The notes under the pieces are model-generated. The model ran no database searches. It had not been told where the DNA came from and worked only from the letters and a program-made list of their open reading frames with translations. From positions 1 through 57,187 of the forward strand of contig DAHUXD010000065.1 in assembly GCA_027307335.1 (NCBI GenBank): a DNA stretch of 57,187 nt, in the 5' to 3' direction. This DNA comes from Acidobacteriota bacterium (GTDB lineage Bacteria; Acidobacteriota; Thermoanaerobaculia; UBA5066; Gp7-AA6). Positions 6,645 to 17,229 of this stretch are shown here, piece by piece; positions within the stretch are counted from its first letter, which is position 1; every line of letters starts with the position of its first letter. The position numbers and the translations under genes were made by a program.

Positions 6645-9101
6645 ATGACCCAGTCTCAGGCTCTCCCGGTCGTTCCGATGAGGAACGCCGTTCTGTTTCC
6701 GGGCGTGACGTTCCCGATCTCGGCGGGCCGCGCGGGGACCCTGCGCGCCATCGAGGCGGCGATGAACACGCCCGAGCGCCTCGTCTTCGCGGTCGCCCAG
6801 CGGCACGACGGAGAGAACGTCGTCCCGACCGACCTCTACACGATTGGAACGATCGCGACGCTGGGCTCGATCCAGCGCGGCATCGGCGGGATCCGTCTCG
6901 TCCTCGAGGGCAAGTCGCGCGGCATCGCGCTGCGCGTCGGCCCGCACGGCGGCTATCTCGAGGCCACCGTCCAGGACGCGGCCGAGATGCTGCCCCTCGA
7001 TCCTCGCGAACCCGCGTTCGCCGGTCTCCACCGCGAGGCGCGGGAGCGCGCCGCCGAGCTCGGCAAGAAGCTCGGCCTCCCGGAGGAGACCGTCGACCAG
7101 ATCCTGGCCGAGGTCAACGAGCCCGGCCGCCTCGCCGACCTCGTCGCCGGCTACCTCGACATTCCGGTCGCCGAGAAGCAGATCCTGCTCGAGACCCTCT
7201 CGGTCGAGGACCGCCTGCGCCGCGTGCTCCTGCACGTGCAGCGGCAGGTCGAGGTCCTCTCCGCGCAGGAGGACATCCAGTCGAAGGTCAAGGAGGAGAT
7301 CGGCGGCCGCCAGCGCGAGATGTACCTGCGCGAGCAGCTGAAGGCGATCCAGAAGGAGCTCGGCGAGGGCGAGGGCGAGAGCAACGACGGCCTGAAGGAG
7401 CTGCGCGCCAAGCTCGACGCGCTCGACATTCCCGAGGAGGCCCGCAAGGAAGTGGACCGGGAGTGGGCGCGCCTGACGCGCATCGGCCGCGAGTCCATGG
7501 AGTCGCAGGTCATCCGCACGTATCTCGAAACCGTGGCCGAGCTGCCGTGGAACGTGCGCACCGAGGAGAAGCTCGACGTCGGCGAGGCGGCTCGCGTGCT
7601 CGACGAGGACCACTACGGCCTGAAGGACGTCAAGGACCGGATCCTCGAGTTCCTCGCGGTGCGGCAGCTCGCCCAGCAGCGCGACGTCGCGGCCGAGAAG
7701 CCCGCCCCGAGCGAGCCGGAGACCGAGAAGAAGGTCGAGGCCGCCCGCGCCGGCAAGGGACGGATCCTGCTGTTCTCCGGCCCGCCCGGCGTCGGCAAGA
7801 CGTCGATCGCCAAGTCGATCGCCCGCGCGATGGGGCGCAAGTACGTGCGCATCTCCCTCGGCGGCGCGCGCGACGAGGCGGACATCCGCGGCCACCGGCG
7901 GACCTACATCGGCGCGATGCCCGGGCGCATCCTGCAGGGCATGAAGCAGGCGGGCTCGAAGAACCCGGTCTTCCTGCTCGACGAGGTCGACAAGCTCGGC
8001 GTCTCCTACCAGGGCGACCCGGCATCGGCCCTCCTCGAGGTGCTCGACCCGGCGCAGAACGACTCGTTCACCGACCACTACCTCGGCGTGCCGTTCGACC
8101 TGTCCGAGGTGCTGTTCATCGCGACGGCCAACTTCATCCAGAACATCCCGGCCCCGCTGCTCGACCGCATGGAGAACGTCGACTTCGCCGGCTACACCGA
8201 GGAGGAGAAGCTCCAGATCGCGAAGAGCTACCTGGTGCCGCGGCAGATCGAGGAGAACGGCCTCGCCCCCGGGCAGCTGACTCTCGAGGACGCCGCGGTC
8301 CGCGAGGTCATCGCGAGCTACACGCGCGAGTCCGGCGTCCGGCAGCTCGAACGCGAGCTCGGCAAGCTGGCGCGCAAGATCGCCCGCCGCGTGGCGGCGA
8401 AGGAGATCGAGACACAGACCGTCCGGCCGGAGGACGTCCGGCCGCTCCTCGGCCGCCCGCGCGTCCACCCGGAACGCATGGCGCGCGAGGACCAGATCGG
8501 CATCGCGACCGGCATGTACTACACGCCGGCGGGCGGCGACATCATGTTCGTCGAGGCCTCGCTCATGCGCGGCAAGGGCGAGCTCATCCTGACGGGCCAG
8601 CTCGGCGACGTCATGAAGGAGTCGGCGCGCGCGGCCTGGACGTTCGCCCGGTCGCACGCCGCGTGGCTCGGCATCGACGAGAAGGACTTCGAGCGCGACA
8701 TCCACATCCACGTGCCGGCGGGCGCGATCCCGAAGGACGGCCCCTCGGCGGGCATCGCGATGGCGTCGGCGGTCGTCTCGGCGCTCTCGCGGCGTCCCGT
8801 CCGCAACGACGTGGCGATGACGGGCGAGATCACGATCTCGGGCCGGGTGCTCCCGATCGGCGGGCTGAAGGAGAAGATCCTCGGCGCGGTCCGGGCGGGC
8901 ATCAAGCGCATCGTGATCCCGAAGGACAACGAGGCCGACCTCGAGGACCTGCCGGAGGTCGTGCGCGCGATGATCGAGGTGGATCCTGTCTCGACGCTCG
9001 CCGAAGCGCTCGCGGTGACGCTCCGCAACACCGCGCTCGAGAACGGGCGGCTCCTCTTCGCGGACACGGTCCAGACCGAGGAAGAGCGCCGGCCGCAGTA
9101 A
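6645..9101 (+). CDS. lon: ATP-dependent protease Lon
   Basis: An 818-residue cytoplasmic AAA+ serine protease that degrades misfolded and regulatory proteins. In order: substrate-binding LON domain (PVVPMRNAVLFPG at the N-terminus), coiled-coil middle part, AAA+ module with Walker A GPPGVGKTS (about 381) and Walker B FLLDEVDK, and the C-terminal protease with the catalytic Ser in KDGPSAGIAMA (about 702) and the catalytic Lys in GLKEKILGA (about 745). About 30 residues near 345-375, rich in Glu, Lys and Pro, extend the loop before Walker A. The ATG at 6645 follows AAAGGAAA; the longer open frame to the left overlaps the phosphatase gene and is not coding. TATTTA at 6619 may be the -10. No CIRCE-type element is seen. 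Confidence 0.97.
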   Translation: MTQSQALPVVPMRNAVLFPGVTFPISAGRAGTLRAIEAAMNTPERLVFAVAQRHDGENVVPTDLYTIGTIATLGSIQRGIGGIRLVLEGKSRGIALRVGPHGGYLEATVQDAAEMLPLDPREPAFAGLHREARERAAELGKKLGLPEETVDQILAEVNEPGRLADLVAGYLDIPVAEKQILLETLSVEDRLRRVLLHVQRQVEVLSAQEDIQSKVKEEIGGRQREMYLREQLKAIQKELGEGEGESNDGLKELRAKLDALDIPEEARKEVDREWARLTRIGRESMESQVIRTYLETVAELPWNVRTEEKLDVGEAARVLDEDHYGLKDVKDRILEFLAVRQLAQQRDVAAEKPAPSEPETEKKVEAARAGKGRILLFSGPPGVGKTSIAKSIARAMGRKYVRISLGGARDEADIRGHRRTYIGAMPGRILQGMKQAGSKNPVFLLDEVDKLGVSYQGDPASALLEVLDPAQNDSFTDHYLGVPFDLSEVLFIATANFIQNIPAPLLDRMENVDFAGYTEEEKLQIAKSYLVPRQIEENGLAPGQLTLEDAAVREVIASYTRESGVRQLERELGKLARKIARRVAAKEIETQTVRPEDVRPLLGRPRVHPERMAREDQIGIATGMYYTPAGGDIMFVEASLMRGKGELILTGQLGDVMKESARAAWTFARSHAAWLGIDEKDFERDIHIHVPAGAIPKDGPSAGIAMASAVVSALSRRPVRNDVAMTGEITISGRVLPIGGLKEKILGAVRAGIKRIVIPKDNEADLEDLPEVVRAMIEVDPVSTLAEALAVTLRNTALENGRLLFADTVQTEEERRPQ

Positions 9102-9125
9102 CGGATTCGCAGACCATTCGTCCCC

Positions 9126-9154
9126 GGGCGGCCTCCAAGGCCGCCCGTTTCGTT
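9126..9154 (+). terminator. Rho-independent terminator of lon
   Basis: A perfect eight-base stem, GGGCGGCC / GGCCGCCC, with the five-base loop TCCAA is followed by GTTTCGTT, 24 bp after the lon stop. Confidence 0.8.
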
Positions 9155-9166
9155 CTTGCGCTGGCA

Positions 9167-9192
9167 TAAGATCCGGCCTCCATGCGAGGAGG
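9167..9192 (+). promoter_or_regulatory. -10-like box and Shine-Dalgarno deciding the M13 start
   Basis: TAAGAT at 9167-9172 should place the transcript start near 9179-9182. AGGAGG at 9187-9192 then sits four nt before the GTG at 9197, which makes GTG rather than the ATG at 9182 the better start. Confidence 0.5.
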
Positions 9193-9196
9193 ATCC

Positions 9197-11233
9197 GTGA
9201 AGAAGCTCTCGACCGCCGTGCTCGTTTTCATGGCAGCCGCGCTGGCCATCGCCCAGCAGACCCCCTCCTCCAAACCGACGCCGGAGCTCCACGGGATCAA
9301 TCCGGCCGACATGAACACGTCGGTCGCCGCCTGTCAGGACTTCAACCAGTACGCCAACGGCGGCTGGATGAAGTCGAATCCGATTCCGTCGGATCAGTCC
9401 GAGTGGGGCTCTTTCTCCGTCCTCGAGGAGCAGAACCGCGAGAGCCTCCACAAGGTCCTGGAGAAGGTGTCGAAGGCCTCGAACGCAGCCGGCACCGACG
9501 ACCAGAAGGTCGGCGATTTCTACTCCTCCTGCATGGACGAGGCCGCGATCGAGGCGCAGGGGGCGAAGCCGCTCCAGGGCGAGCTCGACGCGATCGACAA
9601 GGTCGCGAGCGCGCCCGATCTCGAGGCGGAGATCGCGCGCCTGCAGCTTTCCGGCGTCAACGCGGTGTTCAACTTCGGCTCGGACCAGGACCGCAAGAAC
9701 TCGAGCGAGGTGATCGCGGGGGCGTACCAGGGAGGCCTGGGCCTGCCCGACCGCGACTACTACACGAAGACGGACGACGATTCGAAGAAGCTCCGCGACG
9801 AGTACCTCGCGCACGTGACGAGAATGCTGGCGCTCCTCGGCGAGGCTCCGAACCAGGCGGCGGAGGACGCGAAGGCGATCCTGGCGCTCGAGACCAAGCT
9901 CGCCGAGGCCTCGATGACGCGCGTCGAGCGGCGCAACCCGGACAACACGTATCACCGCAAGTCGCTCGACGAGGTCGCAAAGCTCACGCCCAACTTCTCG
10001 TGGAGCGGGTTCCTCAAGGATCTGAACGCCCCGACGGTGGTCGCCGTCAACGTCGCGCAGCCCGGCTACTTCGAAGCGGTCAACCGCGAGCTCACCGGGA
10101 CGCCGCTGCCCGCCTGGAAGGCGTACCTGCGCTGGCACCTCGTCCACTCGGCCGCGCCGAGCCTCTCGAAGGCGTTCGTCGACGAGAACTTCAACTTCTA
10201 CGGCAAAACGCTGCAGGGCACGCCCGAGAACGAGGTCCGCTGGAAGCGCTGCGTCTCCGCGACGGACGACGCGCTGGGGTTCGCGCTGGGCAAGGCCTGG
10301 GTGCGCGACTACTTTCCCCCGGAGTCCAAGGCCCGCGCGGACGCCATGGTCAAGAACCTGGTAGCGGCGCTGCGCGCGGACCTGACGACGCTCTCCTGGA
10401 TGGGCGAGGCGACCCGCAAGGAGGCCCTGGAGAAGCTGAACGCGTTCGACCAGAAGATCGGCTATCCCGACAAGTGGCGCGACTATTCGAAGCTCACGAT
10501 CGACCGCGGCGCGTACGTGCTCAACGTCCAGCGCGCCAACGACTTCGAGTACCGGCGCGATCTCGCGAAGATCGGCAAGCCCGTCGACCGCGCCGAGTGG
10601 GGCATGTCGCCGCCGACCGTCAACGCGTACTACAGCGCGCAGAAGAACGAGATCGTCTTCCCGGCGGGCATCCTGCAGCCGCCGTTCTTCGACGCGAAAG
10701 CCGACGACGCCGTCAACTACGGCGCGATCGGCGCGGTCATCGGCCACGAGATGACGCACGGCTTCGACGACCAGGGCCGCAAGTTCGACGCGAAAGGCAA
10801 CCAGCGCGACTGGTGGACGCCGGAGGACCTGAAGAACTACCAGCAGCGCTCGAAGTGCGTCGAGGACCAGTACGCCTCGTACGTCTACGAGGGGCAGCAC
10901 ACGAACGGCAAGCTCGTTCTCGGCGAGGCGACCGCGGACCTCGGCGGACTGGGCATCGCGTACCGCGCGTACCACATCTCGCGCGAGGGCAAACCCGCGG
11001 CGGCGAAGATCGACGGCCTGACCGACGACCAGCGCCTGTTCCTCGCCTGGGCGCACGTGTGGGCCGCGAACATCCGCCCCGAGTTCGCGAAGCTGATGCT
11101 CAACACGAACCCGCATCCGCTGCCGCAGTTCCGAGCGGACGGGCCGCCGTCGACCCTGCCCGAGTTCGCGAAGGCGTTCGGCTGCAAGCCGGGCGATCCG
11201 ATGGTGCGAAAGGACCTCTGTCAGATCTGGTAG
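9197..11233 (+). CDS. Secreted M13 family zinc metallopeptidase (neprilysin/PepO-like)
   Basis: A 678-residue zinc endopeptidase. With the GTG at 9197 it starts MKKLSTAVLVFMAAALAIA, a normal Sec signal peptide; the ATG at 9182 would add five residues in front of it. The M13 N-terminal domain follows (DFNQYANGGWMKSNPIP, DRDYYTK). The catalytic part has NAYYSAQKNEIVFPAGILQPPFF, the zinc motif HEMTHGFDDQGRKFD (about residue 517) and the downstream Glu in GEATADLGG (about 576). No lipobox or membrane anchor remains after cleavage, so it is probably periplasmic or secreted. Relatives cleave short peptides. It stands alone between two terminators. Confidence 0.93.
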   Translation: MKKLSTAVLVFMAAALAIAQQTPSSKPTPELHGINPADMNTSVAACQDFNQYANGGWMKSNPIPSDQSEWGSFSVLEEQNRESLHKVLEKVSKASNAAGTDDQKVGDFYSSCMDEAAIEAQGAKPLQGELDAIDKVASAPDLEAEIARLQLSGVNAVFNFGSDQDRKNSSEVIAGAYQGGLGLPDRDYYTKTDDDSKKLRDEYLAHVTRMLALLGEAPNQAAEDAKAILALETKLAEASMTRVERRNPDNTYHRKSLDEVAKLTPNFSWSGFLKDLNAPTVVAVNVAQPGYFEAVNRELTGTPLPAWKAYLRWHLVHSAAPSLSKAFVDENFNFYGKTLQGTPENEVRWKRCVSATDDALGFALGKAWVRDYFPPESKARADAMVKNLVAALRADLTTLSWMGEATRKEALEKLNAFDQKIGYPDKWRDYSKLTIDRGAYVLNVQRANDFEYRRDLAKIGKPVDRAEWGMSPPTVNAYYSAQKNEIVFPAGILQPPFFDAKADDAVNYGAIGAVIGHEMTHGFDDQGRKFDAKGNQRDWWTPEDLKNYQQRSKCVEDQYASYVYEGQHTNGKLVLGEATADLGGLGIAYRAYHISREGKPAAAKIDGLTDDQRLFLAWAHVWAANIRPEFAKLMLNTNPHPLPQFRADGPPSTLPEFAKAFGCKPGDPMVRKDLCQIW

Positions 11234-11273
11234 CGCGGCCTCGTCCGGCGTCGCCGGGACCGCGGTTCTTCTA
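11234..11273 (+). terminator. Possible terminator after the M13 gene
   Basis: A nested inverted repeat directly follows the stop: outer CGCGG / CCGCG and inner CCGGC / GCCGG around GTC. TTCTTCT follows it. Confidence 0.45.
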
Positions 11274-11324
11274 ATCGTCTCACGGGAAGGGACTTCAGCG
11301 CGGCCGGTCGCGCCCGATCGCGTG

Positions 11325-11330
11325 CGATAA
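11325..11330 (+). promoter_or_regulatory. -10-like box upstream of the ATP-grasp cluster
   Basis: GATAAT lies about 50 nt before the ATG at 11382. It is the only A/T-rich hexamer in a G/C-rich gap and is a candidate promoter for the ATP-grasp, ligase and aminopeptidase genes. No convincing -35 is seen. Confidence 0.3.
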
Positions 11331-11381
11331 TCTGCGGTTTTCCGGCCGCGGCCGCACGTCTCAAGAAACAGAGGTCCGCTC

Positions 11382-12404
11382 ATGAAACGCATCGGCATTC
11401 TCTTCGGTCAGGAACGCTCCTTCCCCTTGACGCTCGTCGATCGCCTCAACAAGGCCGGCAACGGCGCGGTCCAGGCCGAACCCGCCCGCATCGGCGGCGT
11501 GGGGCTCGACACCCCGAAGCGCTACGACCTCCTGCTCGACCGCATCAGCCAGGACATCCCCTTCTACCGGGCGATCCTGAAGAAGGCGGTCCTCGACGGG
11601 ACGATCGTCGTCAACAACCCGTTCTGGTGGACGGCGGACGACAAGTTCTTCAACAACGTGCTCGCCCGCAAGCTCGGCGTGGCGGTGCCGAAGACGGTCA
11701 TCCTTCCGTCGAACCAGCACCCGCCCGACACCACGTCGGAGTCGATGACGAACCTCGTCTTCCCGCTCGACTGGGACGAGATCTTCCAGCACATCGGGTT
11801 CCCCGCCTTCTTCAAGCCCTACTCGGGCGGAGGCTGGAAGAGCGTGTACCGCGTCACGAACCCGGACGAGTTCTTCGCCGCCTACCGCGAGTCCGGCCAG
11901 ACGGTCATGACGCTCCAGGAGGAGATCGTCTTCACGGAGTACTTCCGCTGCTACGCGATCGGCCGCAAGTACGTCCACATCATGCGCTACGACCCGAAGC
12001 AGCCGCACCACGCCCGCTACGTCAAGGAGGGGCCGCCGGTCGACCCGGCGATGCTCGAGCGCGTCCACGCCGACTCGCTCAAGCTCATGAACGCGCTCGG
12101 CTACGACTTCGGCACGCTCGAGTTCGCGGTCCGCGACGGCGTGCCCTACGCGATCGACTTCCTGAACCCGGCGCCCGACGCGGCCGTCGAGTCGGTCGGC
12201 GCGGAGAACTTCGAGTGGGTGCTCGACCACGCGACCCGCTGGCTGCTCGAGCGAGCGGCGCAGGATCCCGAGCCGATCTCGGACTACCACTGGGCGACGT
12301 TCCTCGCCGGCGGCAACGGCTCGACGGAAAAAAAGACTGCCCCGCGCCCGCGCAAACCCGCCGTGCCCCGCGCCACGCCCTCGCGCCCGCGGAGCGACGC
12401 CTGA
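11382..12404 (+). CDS. ATP-grasp family ligase-like protein
   Basis: A 340-residue soluble protein with an ATP-grasp fold. Residues 1-110 form the pre-ATP-grasp domain (IGILFGQERSFP, YDLLLDRIS). The central part has the nucleotide-binding FPAFFKPYSGGGWKSVYRV and the TLQEEIVFTEYFRCYAIG segment. The magnesium-binding end is LEFAVRDGVPYAIDFLNPAPD, where the Asn of FLNPAPD fits the usual NxR-like position. The last 30 residues are a basic, Pro-rich tail. Such enzymes join a carboxylate to an amine with ATP; the substrate is unknown. It is 11 bp from a YbdK-type ligase, so the pair may build one small amide or peptide. Confidence 0.85.
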   Translation: MKRIGILFGQERSFPLTLVDRLNKAGNGAVQAEPARIGGVGLDTPKRYDLLLDRISQDIPFYRAILKKAVLDGTIVVNNPFWWTADDKFFNNVLARKLGVAVPKTVILPSNQHPPDTTSESMTNLVFPLDWDEIFQHIGFPAFFKPYSGGGWKSVYRVTNPDEFFAAYRESGQTVMTLQEEIVFTEYFRCYAIGRKYVHIMRYDPKQPHHARYVKEGPPVDPAMLERVHADSLKLMNALGYDFGTLEFAVRDGVPYAIDFLNPAPDAAVESVGAENFEWVLDHATRWLLERAAQDPEPISDYHWATFLAGGNGSTEKKTAPRPRKPAVPRATPSRPRSDA

Positions 12405-12415
12405 CGGCCACGCGG

Positions 12416-13555
<1,140 letters not shown>

Positions 13556-13582
13556 TGATCGCGCCCGGACGGGCGTGACGCG

Positions 13583-13597
13583 AAGGAGCTCACACTG
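13583..13597 (+). promoter_or_regulatory. Shine-Dalgarno and CTG start codon
   Basis: AAGGAG at 13583-13588 is followed after six nt by CTG at 13595. No ATG, GTG or TTG lies in frame between the upstream TGA (13556-13558) and the GTG at 13700, which falls inside conserved protein. The unusual start is therefore well supported. Confidence 0.65.
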
Positions 13598-14620
13598 ACC
13601 CAAGAACTGCGGGAACTCCAGACGACGTATGCCGAGGACCTGATCCCCGGCGCCCGGAACGCCATTCGGACGTGCCTGCGCGTCCAGCCCCACGAGAGGG
13701 TGGCGATCGTCACCGACCTCGAGACCGAGGAGATCGGGGCGAGCCTCGCGGACCAGGTGCGCGAGCTCGGAGCGACCATCGAGGTCCACGTCATGGAGGA
13801 CTACGGGCCGCGCCCGATGCTGACGCTGCCGGACGCGATCGCCGAGGCGCTCGAGCACGCGGACGTCTCGATCTACGCGGGTCAGCCGAAACAGGGTGAG
13901 CTCGCCTTCCGCCGCGCGCTGACGGCGATCATCGACCGCCGGCAGATCCGCCACGCGCACATGGTCTCGATTTCGCACCGGATCATGGTCGAGGCGATGC
14001 GCGCGAACTTCGACGACGTCGACGCGATCTCCTGCCGCCTGCTCGACCGGGCGCTGAAGGCGAAGAAGATCGTGGCGACCTCGCCGGGGGGCTCGCACCT
14101 CGAGGCGACCTTCGATCCTTCGATCAAGTGGCTGAAGACCTCCGGGATCATCTCGACGTCCAAGTGGGGCAACCTGCCGGGCGGCGAGGTCCTGACCTCT
14201 CCGGCGCGGGTGGACGGCGTCTACGTCGCGGACGGCGTCGTCGGCGACTACCTCTGCGCGCGCTACGGCGATCTGCGGGACAACCCGCTGTCCGTCACGA
14301 TCGAGAACAGCCGGATCAAGGACGTGCAGTGCCGGCGCGAGGACCTCGTGCGCGACTTCCTCGCCTACACGGCGACCGACGAGAACTCCAACCGCGTCGG
14401 CGAGTTCGCGATGGGAACGAACATCGCGGTTCACGACGTCATCGGCAACATCCTGCAGGACGAGAAGCTGCCGACGCTTCACGTCGCCTTCGGCCACCCG
14501 TACGCCGAGCACACCGGCGCGAAGTGGATGAGCACGACCCACATCGACATCGTCGGCCGCGATTTCAACGTCTGGTTCGACGGCGAGCCGATCATGGAGG
14601 CGGGGCGCTTCCTGATCTAG
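13595..14620 (+). CDS. M29-type aminopeptidase, CTG start
   Basis: A 341-residue protein of the thermophilic aminopeptidase (M29, AmpS-like) family. Residues about 15-36, GARNAIRTCLRVQPHERVAI, are the typical N-terminal block and are recovered only if translation begins at the CTG at 13595. The catalytic half shows NLPGGEVLTSP, GEFAMGTN, LHVAFGHPYAEHTGAKWMS and THIDIVGRDFNVWFDG, carrying the Glu and His metal ligands expected for a two-metal exopeptidase. It lies 39 bp after the carboxylate-amine ligase and probably shares its transcript. In this setting it may process or recycle the ligase product rather than act as a general peptidase; that is inference. Confidence 0.85.
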   Translation: MTQELRELQTTYAEDLIPGARNAIRTCLRVQPHERVAIVTDLETEEIGASLADQVRELGATIEVHVMEDYGPRPMLTLPDAIAEALEHADVSIYAGQPKQGELAFRRALTAIIDRRQIRHAHMVSISHRIMVEAMRANFDDVDAISCRLLDRALKAKKIVATSPGGSHLEATFDPSIKWLKTSGIISTSKWGNLPGGEVLTSPARVDGVYVADGVVGDYLCARYGDLRDNPLSVTIENSRIKDVQCRREDLVRDFLAYTATDENSNRVGEFAMGTNIAVHDVIGNILQDEKLPTLHVAFGHPYAEHTGAKWMSTTHIDIVGRDFNVWFDGEPIMEAGRFLI

Positions 14621-14638
14621 CCCTCTGCGGCGGGCGGA

Positions 14639-14644
14639 TACAAT
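14639..14644 (+). promoter_or_regulatory. TAnnnT box of a probably leaderless kinase gene
   Basis: TACAAT lies ten nt before the ATG at 14655, with no Shine-Dalgarno between. It suggests that the kinase has its own promoter and a leaderless or near-leaderless mRNA. Confidence 0.45.
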
Positions 14645-14654
14645 CCGTCCGTCC

Positions 14655-17219
14655 ATGACCCTAGCGGCCGGAACCCGACTGGGTCCCTACGAGATCCTCT
14701 CGCCCCTGGGCGCCGGCGGAATGGGAGAGGTCTACAAGGCGCGCGACACGAAGCTCGATCGCGACGTCGCCATCAAGGTCCTGCCCGCCTCGCTCGCGCG
14801 TGATCCCGCGGCGCTCGCTCGCTTCGAGCGCGAAGCCAAGGCGGTCGCCGCCCTCTCGCATCCGAACATCCTCGCCGTCCACGACTTCGGCACCTCCGGC
14901 GAGACGACCTACGCGGTCATGGAGCTGCTCGATGGCGAGTCGCTGCGGCAGCGTCTCGCCGAGGGCGCGCTCCCGACGCGCAAGGCCGCGGAGATCGCGC
15001 GGGAGATCGCGCTCGGGCTCGCCGCGGCGCACGACAAGGGCATCGTCCACCGGGATCTGAAGCCCGAGAACCTGTTCCTCACGAAAGAGGGGCGCGTCAA
15101 GATCCTCGACTTCGGCCTGGCGCGGCAGCTCGGCCTGCCTCAGACCGGCGACACACACTCGCCGACCGCCGCTCCCGGCACGGAGCCCGGGACCGTGCTC
15201 GGCACGGTCGGCTACATGGCGCCCGAGCAGCTGCGCGGACAGCCCTCGGACCACCGCTCCGACATCTTCTCCTTCGGCGCCGTGCTCTACGAGATGCTCG
15301 CCGGCCGCCGCGCTTTCCTCGGCGAGACGGCGATCGAGACGATGAACGCGATCCTGAAGGAGGATCCCCCGGAGATCTCCTCGGGCAAGACGATCCCTCC
15401 GGGCTTCGAGCGGATCGTCTCCCACTGCCTCGAGAAGAAACCCGACGAGCGCTTCCAGTCGGCCCGGGACCTTGCGTTCGACCTCGGCGCGCAGTCGACC
15501 GCGTCCGCAGCGAGCGGGGCCGTCCCCGCGATGGCGGCGCCGTCGCGAACGCGGCGGAGGCTGGTGTTTTCCGTCGTCGGACTCGCCGGGCTCGCCATCG
15601 CGTTCTGGGCGGGAACGAGGCTCGGATCCGGATCCGTCGCGCCGCGCATCCGGATGCAGCGACTGACCTTCCGCCGCGGCAACGTCATGTCCGCGCGCTT
15701 CGCGCCCGACGGACAGACCGTGGTCTACGGGGCCGCGTGGGAGGGAAAGCCCTCCGAGCTCTTCTCCGTGCGCACCGATTCCGTCGAATCGCGGCCCCTC
15801 GGTCTCGAGCACGCGAACGTCCTCTCCGTGTCGCCACGCGGAGAGCTCGCGGTCCTCCTCAACAAGGGCAGTTTCCAGATCCCCAGCTCGCCCGGCACGC
15901 TCGCCCGCGTTCCGCTCGGAGGAGGCGCCGCGCGCGAGCTTCAGGAGGGCGTGATCAGCGCCGCGTGGGCGCCCGACGGCGAGAACCTGGCGGTCATCCG
16001 ACTCGCGCCATCGGGCAAGCTGCTCCTCGAGTATCCGGTCGGCCATGCCATCTCGGAGTCTTTCTACCTGAGCAATCGGATCGTCATCTCTCCGGCCCGC
16101 GGCGACCTGGCGTGGGTGGAAGAGGGAGCGATATGGGTCGCGGACCGCTCCGGGCGAAAGCGGAAGCTGGTCGAGGGCCTCCGGGAGGTCCAGGGCATTG
16201 CCTGGTCGCGGACGACCGGCGAGATCCTCTACTTCGCCAGCCGCGGACCCGGAGACTCCGCCCTCCGCGCAGCGACGCTCGCGGGGCGCGAACGGATTCT
16301 GTGGTCCGGGACCGCGAACCTGGCGCTTCACGACGTCGCCCCCGACGGCCGGCTCCTCGTCGAGCGGGCGTCGAGCCGGACGGGCGTCCTCTTCGCACCG
16401 GCCTTCGGCGCCCCGGAGCGCGAGCTCGGCTGGCTCGACGGCACCTCGCTCGCGGATCTGTCCCGCGACGGCTCGCGAATTCTCTTCACCGAGACCGGCG
16501 AGAGTGTCGGCGCAACGAGGGGCGTCTACCTGCGGGGAACCGACGGGTCGCCGGCGGTGCGCCTGGGAGACGGGAACCCGACGAGCCTTTCTCCGGATGG
16601 ACGGTGGGCGATGGCGCTCACCACGGTCCCGAAACCCGAGATCGTCCTCCTGCCCACGGGCCCGGGTTCGCCTCGGAAGGTTCCCGTCGAAGGCGTGACG
16701 CCCCTGTGGGCGAGGTTCCTCGGGGATGGCCGCCGGATCCTCATCTATCACTCGGCGCCGGGGGAACCGCCGCGGGGATCCGTGGTCGGGATCGAGGGAG
16801 GACGTCCGACGGCGATCCCGATCACGGGCATCAACGCCGACGTCGGCACCGCGTATTCGCCAGACGGCGCGCGAATGGCCTACGGTACGTCCAATCGGCG
16901 GATCCTCGTCGCTCCGCTCGCCGGGGGTGATCCGACGCCCGTTCCGGGCGCGCCCCTCGGCCCGTGCGAAAGCATCTATGCCTGGACCGGCAACGGCCGG
17001 TCCCTGATCGTCGCAAACTACTGCGAGGTCCCCGCGACCGTCTTCCGGGTGGACCTGCTGAGCGGCGAACGAACGCTCTTGAAGGAGCTCGTGCCCGGCG
17101 ACCGCGCCGGGGTCATCTCCATCAACAACCCCTGCTTCCAGGCGGACGGAGACGGCTACGCCTACAGTTACGTCCGGGTGGTTTCCTCCGACCTCTACCT
17201 GATCGACGGACTGAAGTAG
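14655..17219 (+). CDS. Receptor-like Ser/Thr protein kinase with TolB/WD40-like propeller
   Basis: An 854-residue membrane kinase. The PknB-type domain (about 8-280) is complete: GAGGMGEVYKA glycine loop, AIKVLP with the catalytic Lys, GIVHRDLKPENL, ILDFGLA, and the activation-segment GTVGYMAPEQ. A single hydrophobic helix at about 299-320 (LVFSVVGLAGLAIAFWAG) precedes a roughly 530-residue exported region built of beta-propeller-like repeats such as ARFAPDGQTVVYG, AAWAPDGENLAVI and YSPDGARMAYG. The propeller probably senses a ligand or protein outside and the kinase signals inside. The downstream gene starts 10 bp after the stop, so an ATP-grasp-like protein may be co-expressed. Confidence 0.92.
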   Translation: MTLAAGTRLGPYEILSPLGAGGMGEVYKARDTKLDRDVAIKVLPASLARDPAALARFEREAKAVAALSHPNILAVHDFGTSGETTYAVMELLDGESLRQRLAEGALPTRKAAEIAREIALGLAAAHDKGIVHRDLKPENLFLTKEGRVKILDFGLARQLGLPQTGDTHSPTAAPGTEPGTVLGTVGYMAPEQLRGQPSDHRSDIFSFGAVLYEMLAGRRAFLGETAIETMNAILKEDPPEISSGKTIPPGFERIVSHCLEKKPDERFQSARDLAFDLGAQSTASAASGAVPAMAAPSRTRRRLVFSVVGLAGLAIAFWAGTRLGSGSVAPRIRMQRLTFRRGNVMSARFAPDGQTVVYGAAWEGKPSELFSVRTDSVESRPLGLEHANVLSVSPRGELAVLLNKGSFQIPSSPGTLARVPLGGGAARELQEGVISAAWAPDGENLAVIRLAPSGKLLLEYPVGHAISESFYLSNRIVISPARGDLAWVEEGAIWVADRSGRKRKLVEGLREVQGIAWSRTTGEILYFASRGPGDSALRAATLAGRERILWSGTANLALHDVAPDGRLLVERASSRTGVLFAPAFGAPERELGWLDGTSLADLSRDGSRILFTETGESVGATRGVYLRGTDGSPAVRLGDGNPTSLSPDGRWAMALTTVPKPEIVLLPTGPGSPRKVPVEGVTPLWARFLGDGRRILIYHSAPGEPPRGSVVGIEGGRPTAIPITGINADVGTAYSPDGARMAYGTSNRRILVAPLAGGDPTPVPGAPLGPCESIYAWTGNGRSLIVANYCEVPATVFRVDLLSGERTLLKELVPGDRAGVISINNPCFQADGDGYAYSYVRVVSSDLYLIDGLK

Positions 17220-17229
17220 CGAGACGCCG

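Noticed and set aside
5892-9167. A 1,091-codon minus-strand frame opposite the phosphatase and Lon genes
   Set aside because: Antisense to two strongly supported genes, with no protein features.
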